Positions 61,401-64,000 of a stretch of DNA of 64,000 nucleotides are shown piece by piece; position 1 is the first letter of the stretch; every line of letters starts with the position of its first letter. A program made the translations under genes and the position numbers. This stretch comes from Luidia sarsii (Eukaryota; Echinodermata; Asteroidea; Paxillosida; Luidiidae), in the NCBI GenBank assembly GCA_949987565.1, contig OX465104.1:26549939-26613938 (forward strand). Direction: 5' to 3'. The notes under the pieces were generated by a model that saw only the letters and a program-made list of their open reading frames with translations, was not told the origin of the DNA and ran no database searches.

Positions 61401-63675
61401 GAGCTTATATCCCCACTGAGATGTATATTAGATGATTAAGACTGAGAGGAGACGCATTGCTCATAGTTGGGTTCTTGTGGATACTGATATGGCCTGAGAA
61501 AGTGACCCTAACCTTACATAAGCCTCTATCTCATATATACCCCAATACATTGGAACGTCGCTAGCACAAACATCCCGGGAGCCATCAAAACTGTTAGGTA
61601 TAGCGGTCGTTCGATATAGCGATTGTAGCCACATATTGTGTACAAAGGGCATATTGGTTATAACCAAATGTTTGGTATATCGATGTTCGTTATAGCGATG
61701 TTCCACTGAACTGTTTTCTTTTCGTAGTCTTAGTGTTTGCTTGACCTCTCCCTGCCGTGACCTCTGAATCCGGACACCACTATTGTCCAAGTTTTAAACA
61801 AAGACGCTTCTCAGCCTGCCATAAAACAATATGTAGCGTGACAGAAGCCACACAGATGTCTGGTTGTGCCAGGTTTGACTGGCTTGTACACACAGTGTGC
61901 TCTTATTGGTTTATCTCACGGGTATTTATTGGTCCAGATTGTTGAGGGAGTTCTGAAAATGGCATGTCATTCATAAAAACCTGCGTGGTGGTCATGCAGA
62001 CAGTGTTCCAACAGCACGTTCCTCATTCTGGCTGTTTCTACTAGATTCCTGTGGATTCTGAATTAGTGTGACAGGGCCTTAAAACCCCTACACAACATTG
62101 GTCGAGGTCAAAGAATAGCATTCATACGTTGTCTGATCCAACATATGCATGAAATAGCACACCTGTGAAAATTTCAGCTCAATCCGCCAACCGAGTCTGG
62201 AGAAAATTGTGAAAACCGCTGCATTTGTTTCGCAAAAAAGCAGCATTCAACGCTGTACTGTTCCGAAAAATAGTTTAGATCTCGGTGAGACGTAAACTAT
62301 TTCTGTTACTCTTTTCTCCTTAAATACAAAATTTTAGGCAGAAATATTTCAGTGCGAGGTTTCTACTATAACCATCTTCAAACTGTATAAGTTTCATGTA
62401 AATCTGTTAACATTTCTGTTTTTCGATCTTACCAATGTTGTGTAGGGGCTTTAAAGATATGTTTGATACAGATAATGCTGCGTCACACTTGTAATATCCA
62501 TTCACAGTAGTTTGTGTGCATTTTCAACTGGCTCCCTCTGCCTGTCCTAGATATGACTACTTAGAATTCACGGATGCTAGCGGCAATAAGACCCGCTATG
62601 ATCAGAAGGTTGGCACATACAAGTGGCCTCTCTCCAACACCTTCAAGTCACCGAACCGCCTTCAATTCCTCTTCCATTCGGACAGCAGTAACAATGAATG
62701 GGGCTACAAGTTCACTGTAAGTATCGTCATCTTGCAAGAGGAATCTTTCATCGTTTGTGGATCATCAATAAGAAAGCATTTGTGTATTCAGCTCAGATCA
62801 TCGCTCTTAACCACTTCGCGCCGGGACCTTCAAAATCGGGGCCCAGGTTTGACTCTCTTGTACCCATAGTATACCCTTATCGATTGATTTCACGGAAATA
62901 TCTTGTTCTGATTGTTTTACCGAGATTTGAAAATGATGCATTGTTCAAAAACTCCCGTATGGCGGTCATCGGCGCTGTAAAACCCCTTAGCGCGAAGTGG
63001 TTAATAACAGACTCTCCAAGGAGTACAAAAATATCAAATAAAAGAAAACTGATTGGGAACTTTCTTGCATTAAAAAAAAAATGGCAAAAAATACTTTGAC
63101 TGGACCCAGGACTTGAACCCGAGACGTCTGGTTTTAAGTACCAGTGCTCTTACCATATGAGCCATCCAGCCATTAGAGTACAAAAATGTTGCAATCAGTT
63201 GATAAACGAGACTGATACAAGAAGTTAAAATCTGTTGCAAACTGCTCACTGACTAAAATTATCTGCAATGCATAAATCTCAAAAGTTAGAGGTTCTGACA
63301 TTTTGATCCTAACAGGGATAAAAGGCAAAGTGCCTTTGAGAAAGGTCCTGCTAGGATCGAAATGTCAGGCCCTCCAACTTTTGAGACTGATACAAATCAG
63401 TTCCCGGGCTGATCAGTTCCCGGGCTGGATGTCAGCAGAATCGTTCTCAAAGATAACAAGGAGGAAAGATGTTTGGTGTTGGAATTCCGTTAAGTGTGTA
63501 TCTGCAGTGAAACAGTGAAATTAAAATAATGGTTGTCATTGTTTTTTATTTCTTGTTTTCCAGGTGACTGCTAAAGGTTCTCGTGATATTCAGATTTCTT
63601 GGTTATACGACCTTCAGCTGAGTCTGGCCAAACTTCAAGGAAAAATCTGTTCCTCAATTCTGAACCCAACTAAAG
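28407..63675 (+). CDS. ZZEF1: ZZEF1-type EF-hand/DOC/CUB protein, 5' half (34 exons, 1494 aa, continues past window)
   Basis: Large conserved animal protein; the vertebrate protein is about 2960 residues, and its two ZZ fingers bind histone H3 tail and other ligands. 34 coding exons with matching phases give 1494 residues and no stop. Domains seen: N-terminal Ser/Asp-rich stretch; EF-hand about 93-140 (FDQLDVDGEG); DOC/APC10-like about 229-380 (YWQSNGLARSHWIRMRL, NDQSYMPQHVVVLAG); ALARGSVVRIVKAL near 500; a second DOC-like or galactose-binding-like part about 577-726 (LVKFLRPRD, AERLGILGV); acidic Gln/Glu-rich region 1051-1302; CUB-like 1360-1494 (YDYLEFTDASG, FLFHSDSSNNEWGYKFT). Intron 3 holds an antisense transposon. 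Two introns have splice-site duplications. Two adjacent ATGs exist; the second gives MGSGSSSS, comparable to the vertebrate MG start. Confidence 0.93.
28636..28722. repeat. Partial gtccaagtaacttgg foldback element
   Basis: Contains gtccaagtaacttggaccc, a run of T, and gaaatgttgagggtcgggtg; the same blocks occur inverted in the element at 29144-29302. Confidence 0.55.
28922..29104. mobile_element. 183-bp MITE with 46-bp TIRs and 9-bp target duplication (Mutator-like)
   Basis: The first 46 bases (cgcagtggctgttgttacgg...) are perfectly repeated in reverse complement at the end. The flanks are atacaaatt at 28913-28921 and 29105-29113, a 9-base target duplication. Perfect ends imply a recent insertion. 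A 9-bp duplication fits Mutator-like elements. It lies in ZZEF1 intron 1. Confidence 0.85.
29144..29302. repeat. gtccaagtaacttgg foldback element
   Basis: Left arm gtccaagtaacttggagttg..tttttttatcaaaatttgaaat and right arm atttcaaatttcgataaaaa..ggggtccaagttactcgg are inverted. Confidence 0.65.
29879..29918 (+). CDS. ZZEF1: ZZEF1 exon 2
   Basis: Acceptor gttatttcag, donor gtacga. Encodes SDAEGQKVTSTKQ. Short and low complexity, but its phase joins the neighbours. Confidence 0.7.
30075..30175. repeat. Foldback repeat, family A
   Basis: Near-perfect arms: aatttagtgggcctgacgtt and aacgtcaggcccactaaatt, centre ctcaaaggcctttaagaaag. Confidence 0.85.
30378..30478. repeat. Foldback repeat, family A
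   Basis: Arms gagtgggcctgacgtttcga and tcgaaacgtcaggcccacta around caaaggcagagtatctgaga. Confidence 0.85.
30722..30806 (+). CDS. ZZEF1: ZZEF1 exon 3
   Basis: Acceptor ttttttcccaag, donor gtaatg. Encodes DSDATERNELDLAQLFQHIS and LREAASKI. Followed by the 5.5-kb intron that contains the transposon. Confidence 0.8.
31130..31250. repeat. Family B foldback split by the transposon (left part)
   Basis: Contains ttgcggtgacaccatgtata and an inner palindrome aagaagtgtggctcttttcagagccacacttctt. Its right arm continues at 36209-36240 (atatacatggtgtcaccgca), on the far side of the inserted transposon. Confidence 0.85.
31268..31656. repeat. Subterminal motifs, left end of transposon
   Basis: AACGTCGTATCTCG at 31268-31281, 31517-31530, 31580-31593 and 31643-31656, each of the middle two followed by inverted CATACGACGTTTTT. 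A roughly 63-base unit with ggaaggacgcgc is duplicated. Confidence 0.85.
32192..33979 (-). CDS. Transposase-like gene, coding exon 5 (main exon)
   Basis: Acceptor ttctctgacacag; 595 codons and a TAA-type stop at 32192-32194. Holds the basic segment, both Cys clusters and all three RNase-H-like motifs. A possible AATAAA signal for this strand is at 31884-31879. Confidence 0.9.
   Translation of the reverse strand, partial: NENERSRPRKPKAAPSKWKRHERKLLRARGESYINMKGVEVTKRKIGPGCKEKCRYKCHKKVDYARRQAIFQAYWETGNYERQRDFICNHVTVKNAEHPKKLESESRRKFSYQYCLVNSNDQKEQVCKTFFLQTIGIGERTVSWAVHRKNGTFCCNDKRGRGVSSNKITEDELNRIRKHIKSFPSVESHYCRASSKRKYLSENLSVGKMYSLYGEACEKESRRPKKICTYRRVFNSEFNLGFHRPKKDQCVFCAKVRNSTDEKDLLEYKDHMLRKEQCRLEKQKNKAKAENDPTQTSLTFDLQKVLATPSSSISLFYYKRKLSCYNFTIYDQKTHQGKCYLWSEDQGKRGSCEIGSCLMKYIKDLPKCTKSVSMFSDCCGGQNRNKYVAAGFLYIVRTCDNIEAIDQMFLESGHTQMEVDSMHSCIEHAKKHVDVFHPGDWVPIIRLARRKQPYEVVEMCHNDFIDLKHIEKNLFKNTKVDSSGNTVKWLKIKHMRFEKCDPCTIKFRYNFSEEFRDLKITATPGRRQSLQKLAVQLYEARLPVSEAKKSDLISLCDSRAIPLRYHEFYKSLPSSKSERDTLPSSDIEDAVGVEE
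32192..34896 (-). CDS. Transposase-like protein of the nested transposon (5 coding exons, 702 aa)
   Basis: Exons in transcript order: 34896-34786, 34635-34558, 34387-34328, 34166-34095, 33979-32192. All are GT-AG and phase 0 and join into 702 residues. N-terminal acidic region (MDDMAEDMSCSSDDETLAD), basic segment APSKWKRHERKLLR, Cys cluster CKEKCRYKCHKK (about 157-168), second cluster QCVFC near 356-360. The C-terminal half has FDLQKVLATP (Asp about 408), FSDCCGGQNRN (Asp about 484) and ESGHTQMEVDSMHS (about 518-531), which look like an RNase-H-fold acidic triad. The pattern resembles a family I recall as DUF7869, common in invertebrate genomes; this name is from memory. Role inferred: transposase of the element. 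No internal stop or frameshift, so it may be intact. Confidence 0.82.
34095..34166 (-). CDS. Transposase-like gene, coding exon 4
   Basis: Acceptor tttcattcag, donor gttagt. Encodes VDVPLLGGNLEQTDNHTQDH and MNDL; 24 codons. Confidence 0.75.
34328..34387 (-). CDS. Transposase-like gene, coding exon 3
   Basis: Acceptor ctgttctttcag, donor gtaagc. Encodes EVTVSTEQPSNQMGDNRNAT; 20 codons. Confidence 0.75.
34558..34635 (-). CDS. Transposase-like gene, coding exon 2
   Basis: Acceptor atttcttctcag, donor gtgagt. Encodes SCKPSTSEWNLPVQFVLDNL and DKFCND; 26 codons. Confidence 0.78.
34786..34896 (-). CDS. Transposase-like gene, coding exon 1
   Basis: Acceptor tatctttcag directly precedes the ATG, so the leader must be spliced from upstream. 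Encodes MDDMAEDMSCSSDDETLADI and IPLAHLSTRAMLKSGDE. Donor gtatgc. Confidence 0.8.
35611..35648 (-). other. Probable noncoding leader exon of the transposase-like gene
   Basis: Acceptor aaattgtttcag and donor gtatct frame 38 bases without ATG. A further donor (gtaagt) at 35805 would close a first exon beginning upstream, possibly near 35870-35960. This fits the start codon lying right behind an acceptor. Confidence 0.5.
35977..36208. repeat. Subterminal motifs, right end of transposon
   Basis: CGAGATACGACGTT at 35977-35990, a close copy at 36008-36022, weaker copies cgagttacgac at 36047 and cagttacgacgtt near 36179; orientation opposite to the left-end motifs. Confidence 0.8.
36321..36402 (+). 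CDS. ZZEF1: ZZEF1 exon 4
   Basis: Acceptor cttctttgcag, donor gtcagc. Encodes PETVLQQHHRHILGWLEERE, matching the vertebrate segment before the EF-hand. Confidence 0.9.
36943..37014 (+). CDS. ZZEF1: ZZEF1 exon 5: EF-hand region
   Basis: Acceptor ttatttttttag, donor gtacgt. Encodes ESVSLSQFCDLLMIRGVGRD and ECVS, an EF-hand-like helix. Confidence 0.9.
37415..37605 (-). repeat. tRNA-Ser-like SINE
   Basis: - strand copy: cgggttcgaatcctgcccga (box B) and tggtcaagtggttaagat (box A), tail gggcaaagcactgagcagca. Confidence 0.75.
37627..37771 (+). CDS. ZZEF1: ZZEF1 exon 6: EF-hand loop
   Basis: Acceptor ttcgtgtcag, donor gtatgt. Encodes AFDQLDVDGEGVAEVTAMIE, a partly degenerate calcium loop, then SSNGANLRGELPHVVRTLQ, close to vertebrate ZZEF1. 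Confidence 0.94.
37965..38215 (-). repeat. tRNA-like SINE, second family
   Basis: - strand: ggactggatagctcagatga, gtctcgggttcacatccc; upstream part gccagtcagaagcaattcaa and ccgtatatctccagggatca, shared with 9515-9835. Confidence 0.7.
38382..38446 (+). CDS. ZZEF1: ZZEF1 exon 7
   Basis: Acceptor ttacttcttcag, donor gtaagt. Encodes IIDVYSTDRESVVNHGKKLV and K. Confidence 0.88.
38552..38728. mobile_element. pogo/Tigger-like MITE
   Basis: Starts cagtggaacgtcgctacaat, ends gttataacgtcgttccactg, flanked by TA on both sides. Confidence 0.8.
39005..39245 (+). repeat. tRNA-Ser-like SINE, best-preserved copy
   Basis: ggtggtcaagtggttaagac, ctgcactagaaagcag, cacgggttcgaatcccgccc, then the tail gggcaaagcactgaagactc and aaccctcattgaa. 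Confidence 0.8.
39413..39539 (+). CDS. ZZEF1: ZZEF1 exon 8
   Basis: Acceptor tttgtccttcag, donor gtaagc. Encodes YIVRNRAPSTGLPFYQLDSF and ISMRLLVLEKYLNQKH. Confidence 0.88.
40495..40594 (+). CDS. ZZEF1: ZZEF1 exon 9: before DOC
   Basis: Acceptor ctttttttccag-like pyrimidine tract, donor gtaagt. Encodes KVINKCYKWIRVSTSHNLAQ, the start of the DOC region. Confidence 0.9.
40735..40858. repeat. Family B repeat with hammerhead-like core
   Basis: CTGATGA at 40743-40749, stem ggccag/ctggtc, GAAAC at 40769-40773, then caggttcttttcagaacc and ggtgtcaccgcaaacctccc. Confidence 0.7.
40965..41225 (-). repeat. tRNA-Ser-like SINE
   Basis: - strand copy with gggttcgaatcctgctcgag and cagctcagtggtcaagtgct; about 240 bases, directly before ZZEF1 exon 10. 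Confidence 0.75.
41240..41452 (+). CDS. ZZEF1: ZZEF1 exon 10: DOC domain core
   Basis: Acceptor catgtttacag, donor gtaagt. Encodes EDGEAGTYWQSNGLARSHWI and NDQSYMPQHVVVLAGRSS, the strongest DOC/APC10 match. Confidence 0.96.
41522..41745. repeat. Foldback repeat, family B
   Basis: Left ggtttgcggtgactccatgt, centre ttctgaaaagaaccggagga with gttcgaaacgtcgagttcct, right acatggagtcacaacaaacc. Confidence 0.7.
42117..42295. mobile_element. pogo/Tigger-like MITE
   Basis: Starts cagtgaaatgttgctacaat, ends tgtatagcaatgttccactg, TA on both sides. Confidence 0.75.
42432..42563 (+). CDS. ZZEF1: ZZEF1 exon 11: DOC domain end
   Basis: Acceptor gttgcccatag, donor gtaaga. Encodes NITGDVTLLGNAHVTSPYIQ and RCHSDGCDVRIHGIKTVGF, as in vertebrate ZZEF1. 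Confidence 0.95.
42741..42872 (+). CDS. ZZEF1: ZZEF1 exon 12
   Basis: Acceptor tcttatttgaag, donor gtaaga. Encodes VSVKDASIVWYFNVMAS and NPQLKTLILQHT. Confidence 0.93.
43050..43166 (+). CDS. ZZEF1: ZZEF1 exon 13
   Basis: Acceptor ccgtttgcacag, donor gtaagc. Encodes NALSHMPPLSLAANQMSKNA and PYVLDQTEEFLYTVA. Confidence 0.93.
43263..43434. repeat. Foldback element rich in ttgcgtaagttacgcaac
   Basis: Outer arms gcagcggatttcaagaaa and tttcgtgaaatcggctgc are inverted; inside, tgcgtaagttacgcaac palindromes recur four times. Confidence 0.6.
43615..43842. repeat. Foldback repeat, family B, full palindrome
   Basis: Complete foldback: ggtttgcggtgacaccatgt at the left and acatggtgtcaccgcaaacc at the right, with CTGATGA at 43728-43734 and GAAAC at 43754-43758 in the centre. 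Best copy for defining the family. Confidence 0.85.
43961..44127 (+). CDS. ZZEF1: ZZEF1 exon 14 with EF-hand-like loop
   Basis: Of two nearby acceptors, only the one ending at 43960 keeps the frame open. Encodes DRNQDGDLDLEGIKILLEL, which reads like an EF-hand loop (D1, N3, D5, G6, D9), and then ALARGSVVRIVKAL, conserved with vertebrates. Donor gtaaga. Confidence 0.88.
44350..44460. repeat. Foldback repeat, family A, near-perfect
   Basis: Arms aatttagtgggcctgacgtt and aacgtcaggcccactaaatt; centre ctcaaaggcagagtgccttt. Extended flanks caaactgcttactgactaaa also belong to the family. Confidence 0.88.
44575..44945 (+). mobile_element. 5'-truncated retroelement tail
   Basis: Begins with tattcaaccacatggtctca, identical to the end of the coding part at 45352, followed by the pyrimidine-rich tail and a family A module (cctttgagaaaggtcctgct). 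It duplicates most of 45352-45665. Confidence 0.65.
45165..45665 (+). mobile_element. C-terminal fragment of a Penelope-like or related retroelement
   Basis: The frame ending at 45390 encodes PVGYHFNLPDHSISDMSVLG, RRLSRD-like basic residues and WTIQPHGLNIQEGND, the C-terminal pattern (HFNLPGHS ... LxTLxPxGLN) I associate with endonuclease-bearing retroelement proteins. A pyrimidine-rich 3' region and a family A module with ggatcgaaacgtcaggccct follow. Confidence 0.6.
45698..45778 (+). CDS. ZZEF1: ZZEF1 exon 15
   Basis: Acceptor ttttcatcaacag, donor gtaagt. Encodes DSKVDKIAAVKMLKSLNSSI and QKLMVKY. The preceding intron ends in a retroelement tail only about 35 bases upstream. Confidence 0.9.
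46010..46145 (-). repeat. Retroelement tail with family A module, - strand
   Basis: On the - strand, the CT-rich tail is followed by cctttgagaaaggtcatgct and aggatcgaaacgtcaggcac. Confidence 0.6.
46339..46437 (+). CDS. ZZEF1: ZZEF1 exon 16; its donor is tandemly duplicated
   Basis: Acceptor tgtgtcatcag, first donor gtaaga at 46438. Encodes TQFTVSIAGCDGGQKDSSSG and PSNVLSSTWANG. The last 37 bases of the exon plus its donor recur five more times downstream (see 46401-46803). Confidence 0.85.
46401..46803 (+). repeat. 71-bp array duplicating the exon 16 donor, six copies
   Basis: Copies start at 46401, 46472, 46543, 46613, 46684 and 46755. Each contains the last 37 bases of exon 16, the donor gtaagatagc, and 25 intron bases. 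One copy has four G before GTAAG rather than five. Confidence 0.95.
47156..47235 (+). CDS. ZZEF1: ZZEF1 exon 17
   Basis: Acceptor gtatttttttcag, donor gtgagt. Encodes YLSEKKQVNMFFVSETPVFV and TKLQIK. Confidence 0.9.
47444..47499 (+). CDS. ZZEF1: ZZEF1 exon 18
   Basis: Acceptor tttttgctcag, donor gtgagt. Encodes VSRGAIGPASGFVFVYDD, comparable to the vertebrate GLVFAYN segment. Confidence 0.9.
47689..47778 (+). CDS. ZZEF1: ZZEF1 exon 19
   Basis: Acceptor tcacttttgcag, donor gttaga. Encodes EEFELQRHLTKFEMYDTWTP and SEYRILNGL. A TATCACTAACC array starts about 20 bases after the donor. Confidence 0.9.
47797..48142 (+). repeat. 17-bp array (TATCACTAACC...)
   Basis: Units tatcactaaccctgatt and tatcactaaccgctaatc alternate in irregular order, starting just after the exon 19 donor. 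Confidence 0.88.
48259..48321 (+). CDS. ZZEF1: ZZEF1 exon 20
   Basis: Acceptor tttgtcattgcag, donor gtaaga. Encodes SVSIASKPDNPVAHFTLNSH plus a split Trp codon. Confidence 0.88.
48450..49045 (+). repeat. 20-bp array, about 30 copies
   Basis: Unit ctctgaccagattgaacagg with T/C/A variants at the third-last positions. It ends about 45 bases before the exon 21 acceptor. Confidence 0.92.
49093..49255 (+). CDS. ZZEF1: ZZEF1 exon 21
   Basis: Acceptor gttattttccag, donor gtaaaa. Encodes WDEVDVQMDETNLGRYILVK and FLRPRDEVNAERLGILGVKF, clearly ZZEF1. Confidence 0.94.
49769..49870 (+). CDS. ZZEF1: ZZEF1 exon 22 (possible GC donor)
   Basis: Acceptor ttctttcttgtag. Encodes SAELCIRVLYFIVRMTKNQ. The preferred end is a GC donor (ccag|gcatgt); a GT donor (gtgaga) at 49850 is also phase 0 and would drop seven residues. 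Confidence 0.8.
50085..50470 (-). mobile_element. GC-rich C-terminal fragment of a Penelope-like retroelement
   Basis: On the - strand a frame reads CIDREQHWYTRRVKEAIHIR, then NNINRDSGIDIPGFWLPTIR, and ends with TGATGA at 50160-50155. The KEAIxIR...NRDxG pattern is the C-terminal signature of such retroelement proteins. The stop overlaps CTGATGA, followed by a hairpin and TGAAACGTC. Much more GC-rich than its surroundings. Confidence 0.65.
51048..51208 (+). CDS. ZZEF1: ZZEF1 exon 23
   Basis: Acceptor ttgtattctag, donor gtaagt. Encodes VNQMLLAFWQDILKKTEG and LDMQSLTLDLLTKFYHSIP, matching the vertebrate FW-containing segment. Confidence 0.9.
51573..52261. mobile_element. MITE-like element with CCACTTCGCGC ends
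   Basis: Starts ccacttcgcgccgggacctc and ends ccggcgcgaagtgg. No coding capacity seen. A 190-bp deletion derivative with TTAA flanks is at 62811-63000; related sequence near 61735-62060. Confidence 0.7.
52348..52503. repeat. Family B half-element with hammerhead-like core
   Basis: ggtttgcatggtgagaatat, ttctgaaaagaaccggagga, and on the - strand CTGAAGA-C-GAGCAG...CTGTTC-GAAAC. Confidence 0.65.
52546..52711 (+). CDS. ZZEF1: ZZEF1 exon 24
   Basis: Acceptor gacctctacag, donor gtcagt. Encodes SPQWILLSTLTLHLLHHSFP and SDTVKLKLKKVITQALP. Confidence 0.9.
52975..53738 (+). repeat. 90-bp array derived from a SINE tail, about eight copies
   Basis: Unit gggcaaagcactgagcatac plus agtgctaattgtacgtccag, gcaaaccctcattgaattac and cactgatgcaaatcaccagg. 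The words match the tail of the tRNA-Ser-like SINE without its tRNA head. It ends about 25 bases before the exon 25 acceptor. Confidence 0.9.
53754..53901 (+). CDS. ZZEF1: ZZEF1 exon 25
   Basis: Acceptor gttcttccacag, donor gtaagc. Encodes DWLVVWEECSQKMFTHLCDL and LLREAAKKAILD. The SINE-tail array ends just upstream. Confidence 0.9.
55021..55091 (+). CDS. ZZEF1: ZZEF1 exon 26
   Basis: Acceptor ttcatatttgcag, donor gtaagt. Encodes AAIFFPDKDKRKKELFHLMD and LLS. Confidence 0.9.
55318..55468 (+). repeat. 9-bp array (AAACCCAGT)n, about 17 copies
   Basis: Nearly perfect; one unit has aaacctagt. On the other strand it gives an LLG-repeat frame, which is an artefact. Confidence 0.93.
55732..55845. 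repeat. Foldback repeat, family A
   Basis: Arms gtgtgggcctgacgtttcga and tcctcaggcccactcaattt; centre ctcaaaggcagagacctttctctgcctttgag is itself palindromic. Confidence 0.83.
55896..56000 (+). CDS. ZZEF1: ZZEF1 exon 27
   Basis: Acceptor tctgtgtgtag, donor gtgagt. Encodes PATNLVFQSLCHHFGSIDPS and GLLDLPANPTH; 35 codons, phase 0. Confidence 0.9.
56264..56329 (+). CDS. ZZEF1: ZZEF1 exon 28
   Basis: Acceptor tgttttgttggaag, donor gtaagg. Encodes ENFDSKAILGVVRTLQSVVY and KE. Confidence 0.88.
56882..58090 (+). repeat. 107-bp array repeating the exon 29 acceptor, twelve copies (last partial)
   Basis: Copies start at 56882 and every 107 bases to 58059. Each contains gaatccagtctacag|gaccca, the sequence used as the acceptor of exon 29. 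The array stops where the exon begins. Confidence 0.95.
58091..58241 (+). CDS. ZZEF1: ZZEF1 exon 29; acceptor lies in a tandem array
   Basis: The acceptor ccagtctacag belongs to the twelfth copy of a 107-bp repeat. Encodes DPSQMPKSQSYVCKLLGALQ, LIAWCKVLLL and TPNQTHIKLAIDAIVK. Donor gtaagt. Confidence 0.9.
58410..58492. repeat. Foldback repeat, family A
   Basis: ggccctgatgtttcgatcct and aggatcgaaacgtcaggccc with a shortened centre (ggacctttgagaaaagtcct). Confidence 0.8.
58773..59530 (+). CDS. ZZEF1: ZZEF1 exon 30: large acidic, Gln/Glu-rich exon
   Basis: Acceptor gtatctcccag; an upstream in-frame TGA at 58730 excludes an earlier start in this frame. 252 codons: AMQCAKSVDALTCLHGFLSE, a coiled stretch (QQEKLQDLKDSLQELEQRV), a long disordered Ser/Glu/Gln region, and CEKEFKELLDLFRTDQRI near the end. 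Donor gtaaga. The - strand frame over this exon is a shadow. Confidence 0.9.
59751..59870 (+). CDS. ZZEF1: ZZEF1 exon 31
   Basis: Acceptor ggttattccag, donor gtgagt. Encodes TLMLILLSKNNLPQSILTDI and VAVKRLQELLGDD; 40 codons. Confidence 0.9.
60527..60689. mobile_element. pogo/Tigger-like MITE
   Basis: Starts cagtgtaatgctataaccaa, ends ttatagcgacgttccactg, TA flanks. Confidence 0.75.
60857..61035 (+). CDS. ZZEF1: ZZEF1 exon 32: start of CUB-like domain
   Basis: Acceptor ctccttttaaag, donor gtgagt. Encodes KWDVESSHKYHHNQHITQVF and FQVEFDPRCETEL, as in vertebrate ZZEF1. Confidence 0.93.
61548..61708. mobile_element. pogo/Tigger-like MITE, diverged
   Basis: cattggaacgtcgctagcac at one end and gttatagcgatgttccactg at the other; TA flank lost on one side. 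Confidence 0.65.
62079..62454. mobile_element. TTAA-flanked MITE
   Basis: ttaaaacccctacacaacat and atgttgtgtaggggctttaa ends; body shared with 7274-7591 but longer. Confidence 0.7.
62551..62716 (+). CDS. ZZEF1: ZZEF1 exon 33: CUB-like domain
   Basis: Acceptor tgcctgtcctag, donor gtaagt. Encodes YDYLEFTDASGNKTRYDQKV and LQFLFHSDSSNNEWGYKFT, nearly identical to the vertebrate segment. Confidence 0.96.
62811..63000. mobile_element. 190-bp MITE with CCACTTCGCGC ends and TTAA duplication
   Basis: ccacttcgcgccgggacctt ... ccttagcgcgaagtgg, with TTAA at 62807-62810 and 63001-63004. TTAA duplication fits piggyBac-like or Kolobok elements. Confidence 0.78.
63290..63388. repeat. Foldback repeat, family A
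   Basis: gttctgacattttgatccta and aggatcgaaatgtcaggccc around aaaggcaaagtgcctttgag. Confidence 0.75.
63564..63675 (+). CDS. ZZEF1: ZZEF1 exon 34 (last in window)
   Basis: Acceptor cttgttttccag, donor gtaaag. Encodes VTAKGSRDIQISWLYDLQLS and LAKLQGKICSSILNPTK. Ends in phase 1; the gene continues beyond 64000. Confidence 0.93.
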
Positions 63676-63796
63676 GTAAAGGAATCCTCTATGGAAATCT
63701 TTCAATAGCAAACAACAATCAATATTATTTGAAAGATTTTGTAAACTAAACAAATAAAAGAAAAACTAACTGGGAACTTTTGAACAATTGAAACAT

Positions 63797-64000
63797 GATA
63801 GATATGACATGATATCTATGATGCAACGCGGTATCCACCGCTATACATCATTCAAATCCACCACACGACCTCGACCAGCTCAGTGGTCAAGTGGTTAAGA
63901 CGTCCGGACTAGAAAGGAGGAGTCACAAATTCAAATCCCAGCCAAGCTGTCTGGAATAATTATTGTTATCAGGCACCGGGCAAAGCACTGAGCACTCGGT
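63797..64000 (+). repeat. tRNA-Ser-like SINE, cut by window end
   Basis: cagtggtcaagtggttaaga, degraded box B (cacaaattcaaatcccagcc), tail gggcaaagcactgagcactc. Confidence 0.72.

Overview
This is animal nuclear DNA: GT-AG introns, tRNA-derived SINEs, many short inverted-repeat elements and large tandem arrays. Three conserved protein-coding genes could be assembled exon by exon. Their proteins resemble vertebrate SMURF, SLC35A1 and ZZEF1, while the repeats are not ones I know from vertebrates. I read this as an invertebrate, probably a deuterostome such as a lancelet, hemichordate or echinoderm, but the species cannot be named from sequence alone. Family names come from recognition of the protein sequences; no search was run.

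Layout. (1) 1-14936, + strand: the 3' part of a SMURF-type HECT ubiquitin ligase, ten coding exons and 563 residues, with two WW domains and a complete HECT domain. The C2 domain and upstream exons lie outside the window. (2) 14937-23139: 3' untranslated and intergenic DNA between two convergent genes, with a 99-bp tRNA-like array and a 31/32-bp array. (3) 23140-27865, - strand: a complete five-exon SLC35A-family nucleotide-sugar transporter of 330 residues. (4) 27866-28406: a 541-bp head-to-head promoter interval. (5) 28407 to the window end, + strand: the 5' half of a ZZEF1-type gene, 34 coding exons and 1494 residues (EF-hand, DOC domain, acidic coiled region, CUB-like domain). The ZZ fingers expected further on are outside the window.

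The main discovery is in ZZEF1 intron 3. A 4958-bp DNA transposon (31251-36208) has matching terminal inverted repeats, a 4-bp ATAT target duplication and multiple subterminal motifs. On its - strand it carries a spliced gene with five coding exons, all phase 0, encoding a 702-residue protein with Cys/His clusters and RNase-H-like motifs. It sits inside a foldback repeat, and removing it together with one ATAT restores the foldback palindrome. I could not assign it to a known superfamily.

The rest of the introns are dense with repeats. Two abundant foldback families, and C-terminal fragments of what look like Penelope-like retroelements, share the architecture CTGANGA-N-hairpin-GAAAC, which resembles a hammerhead ribozyme core. 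Tandem arrays repeatedly touch splice sites: one duplicates a ZZEF1 5' splice site six times, and another repeats a 3' splice site twelve times. The three host genes (ubiquitin ligation, Golgi nucleotide-sugar transport, and a large EF-hand/DOC/ZZ protein) show no evident shared pathway; only the transporter and ZZEF1 share a regulatory interval.
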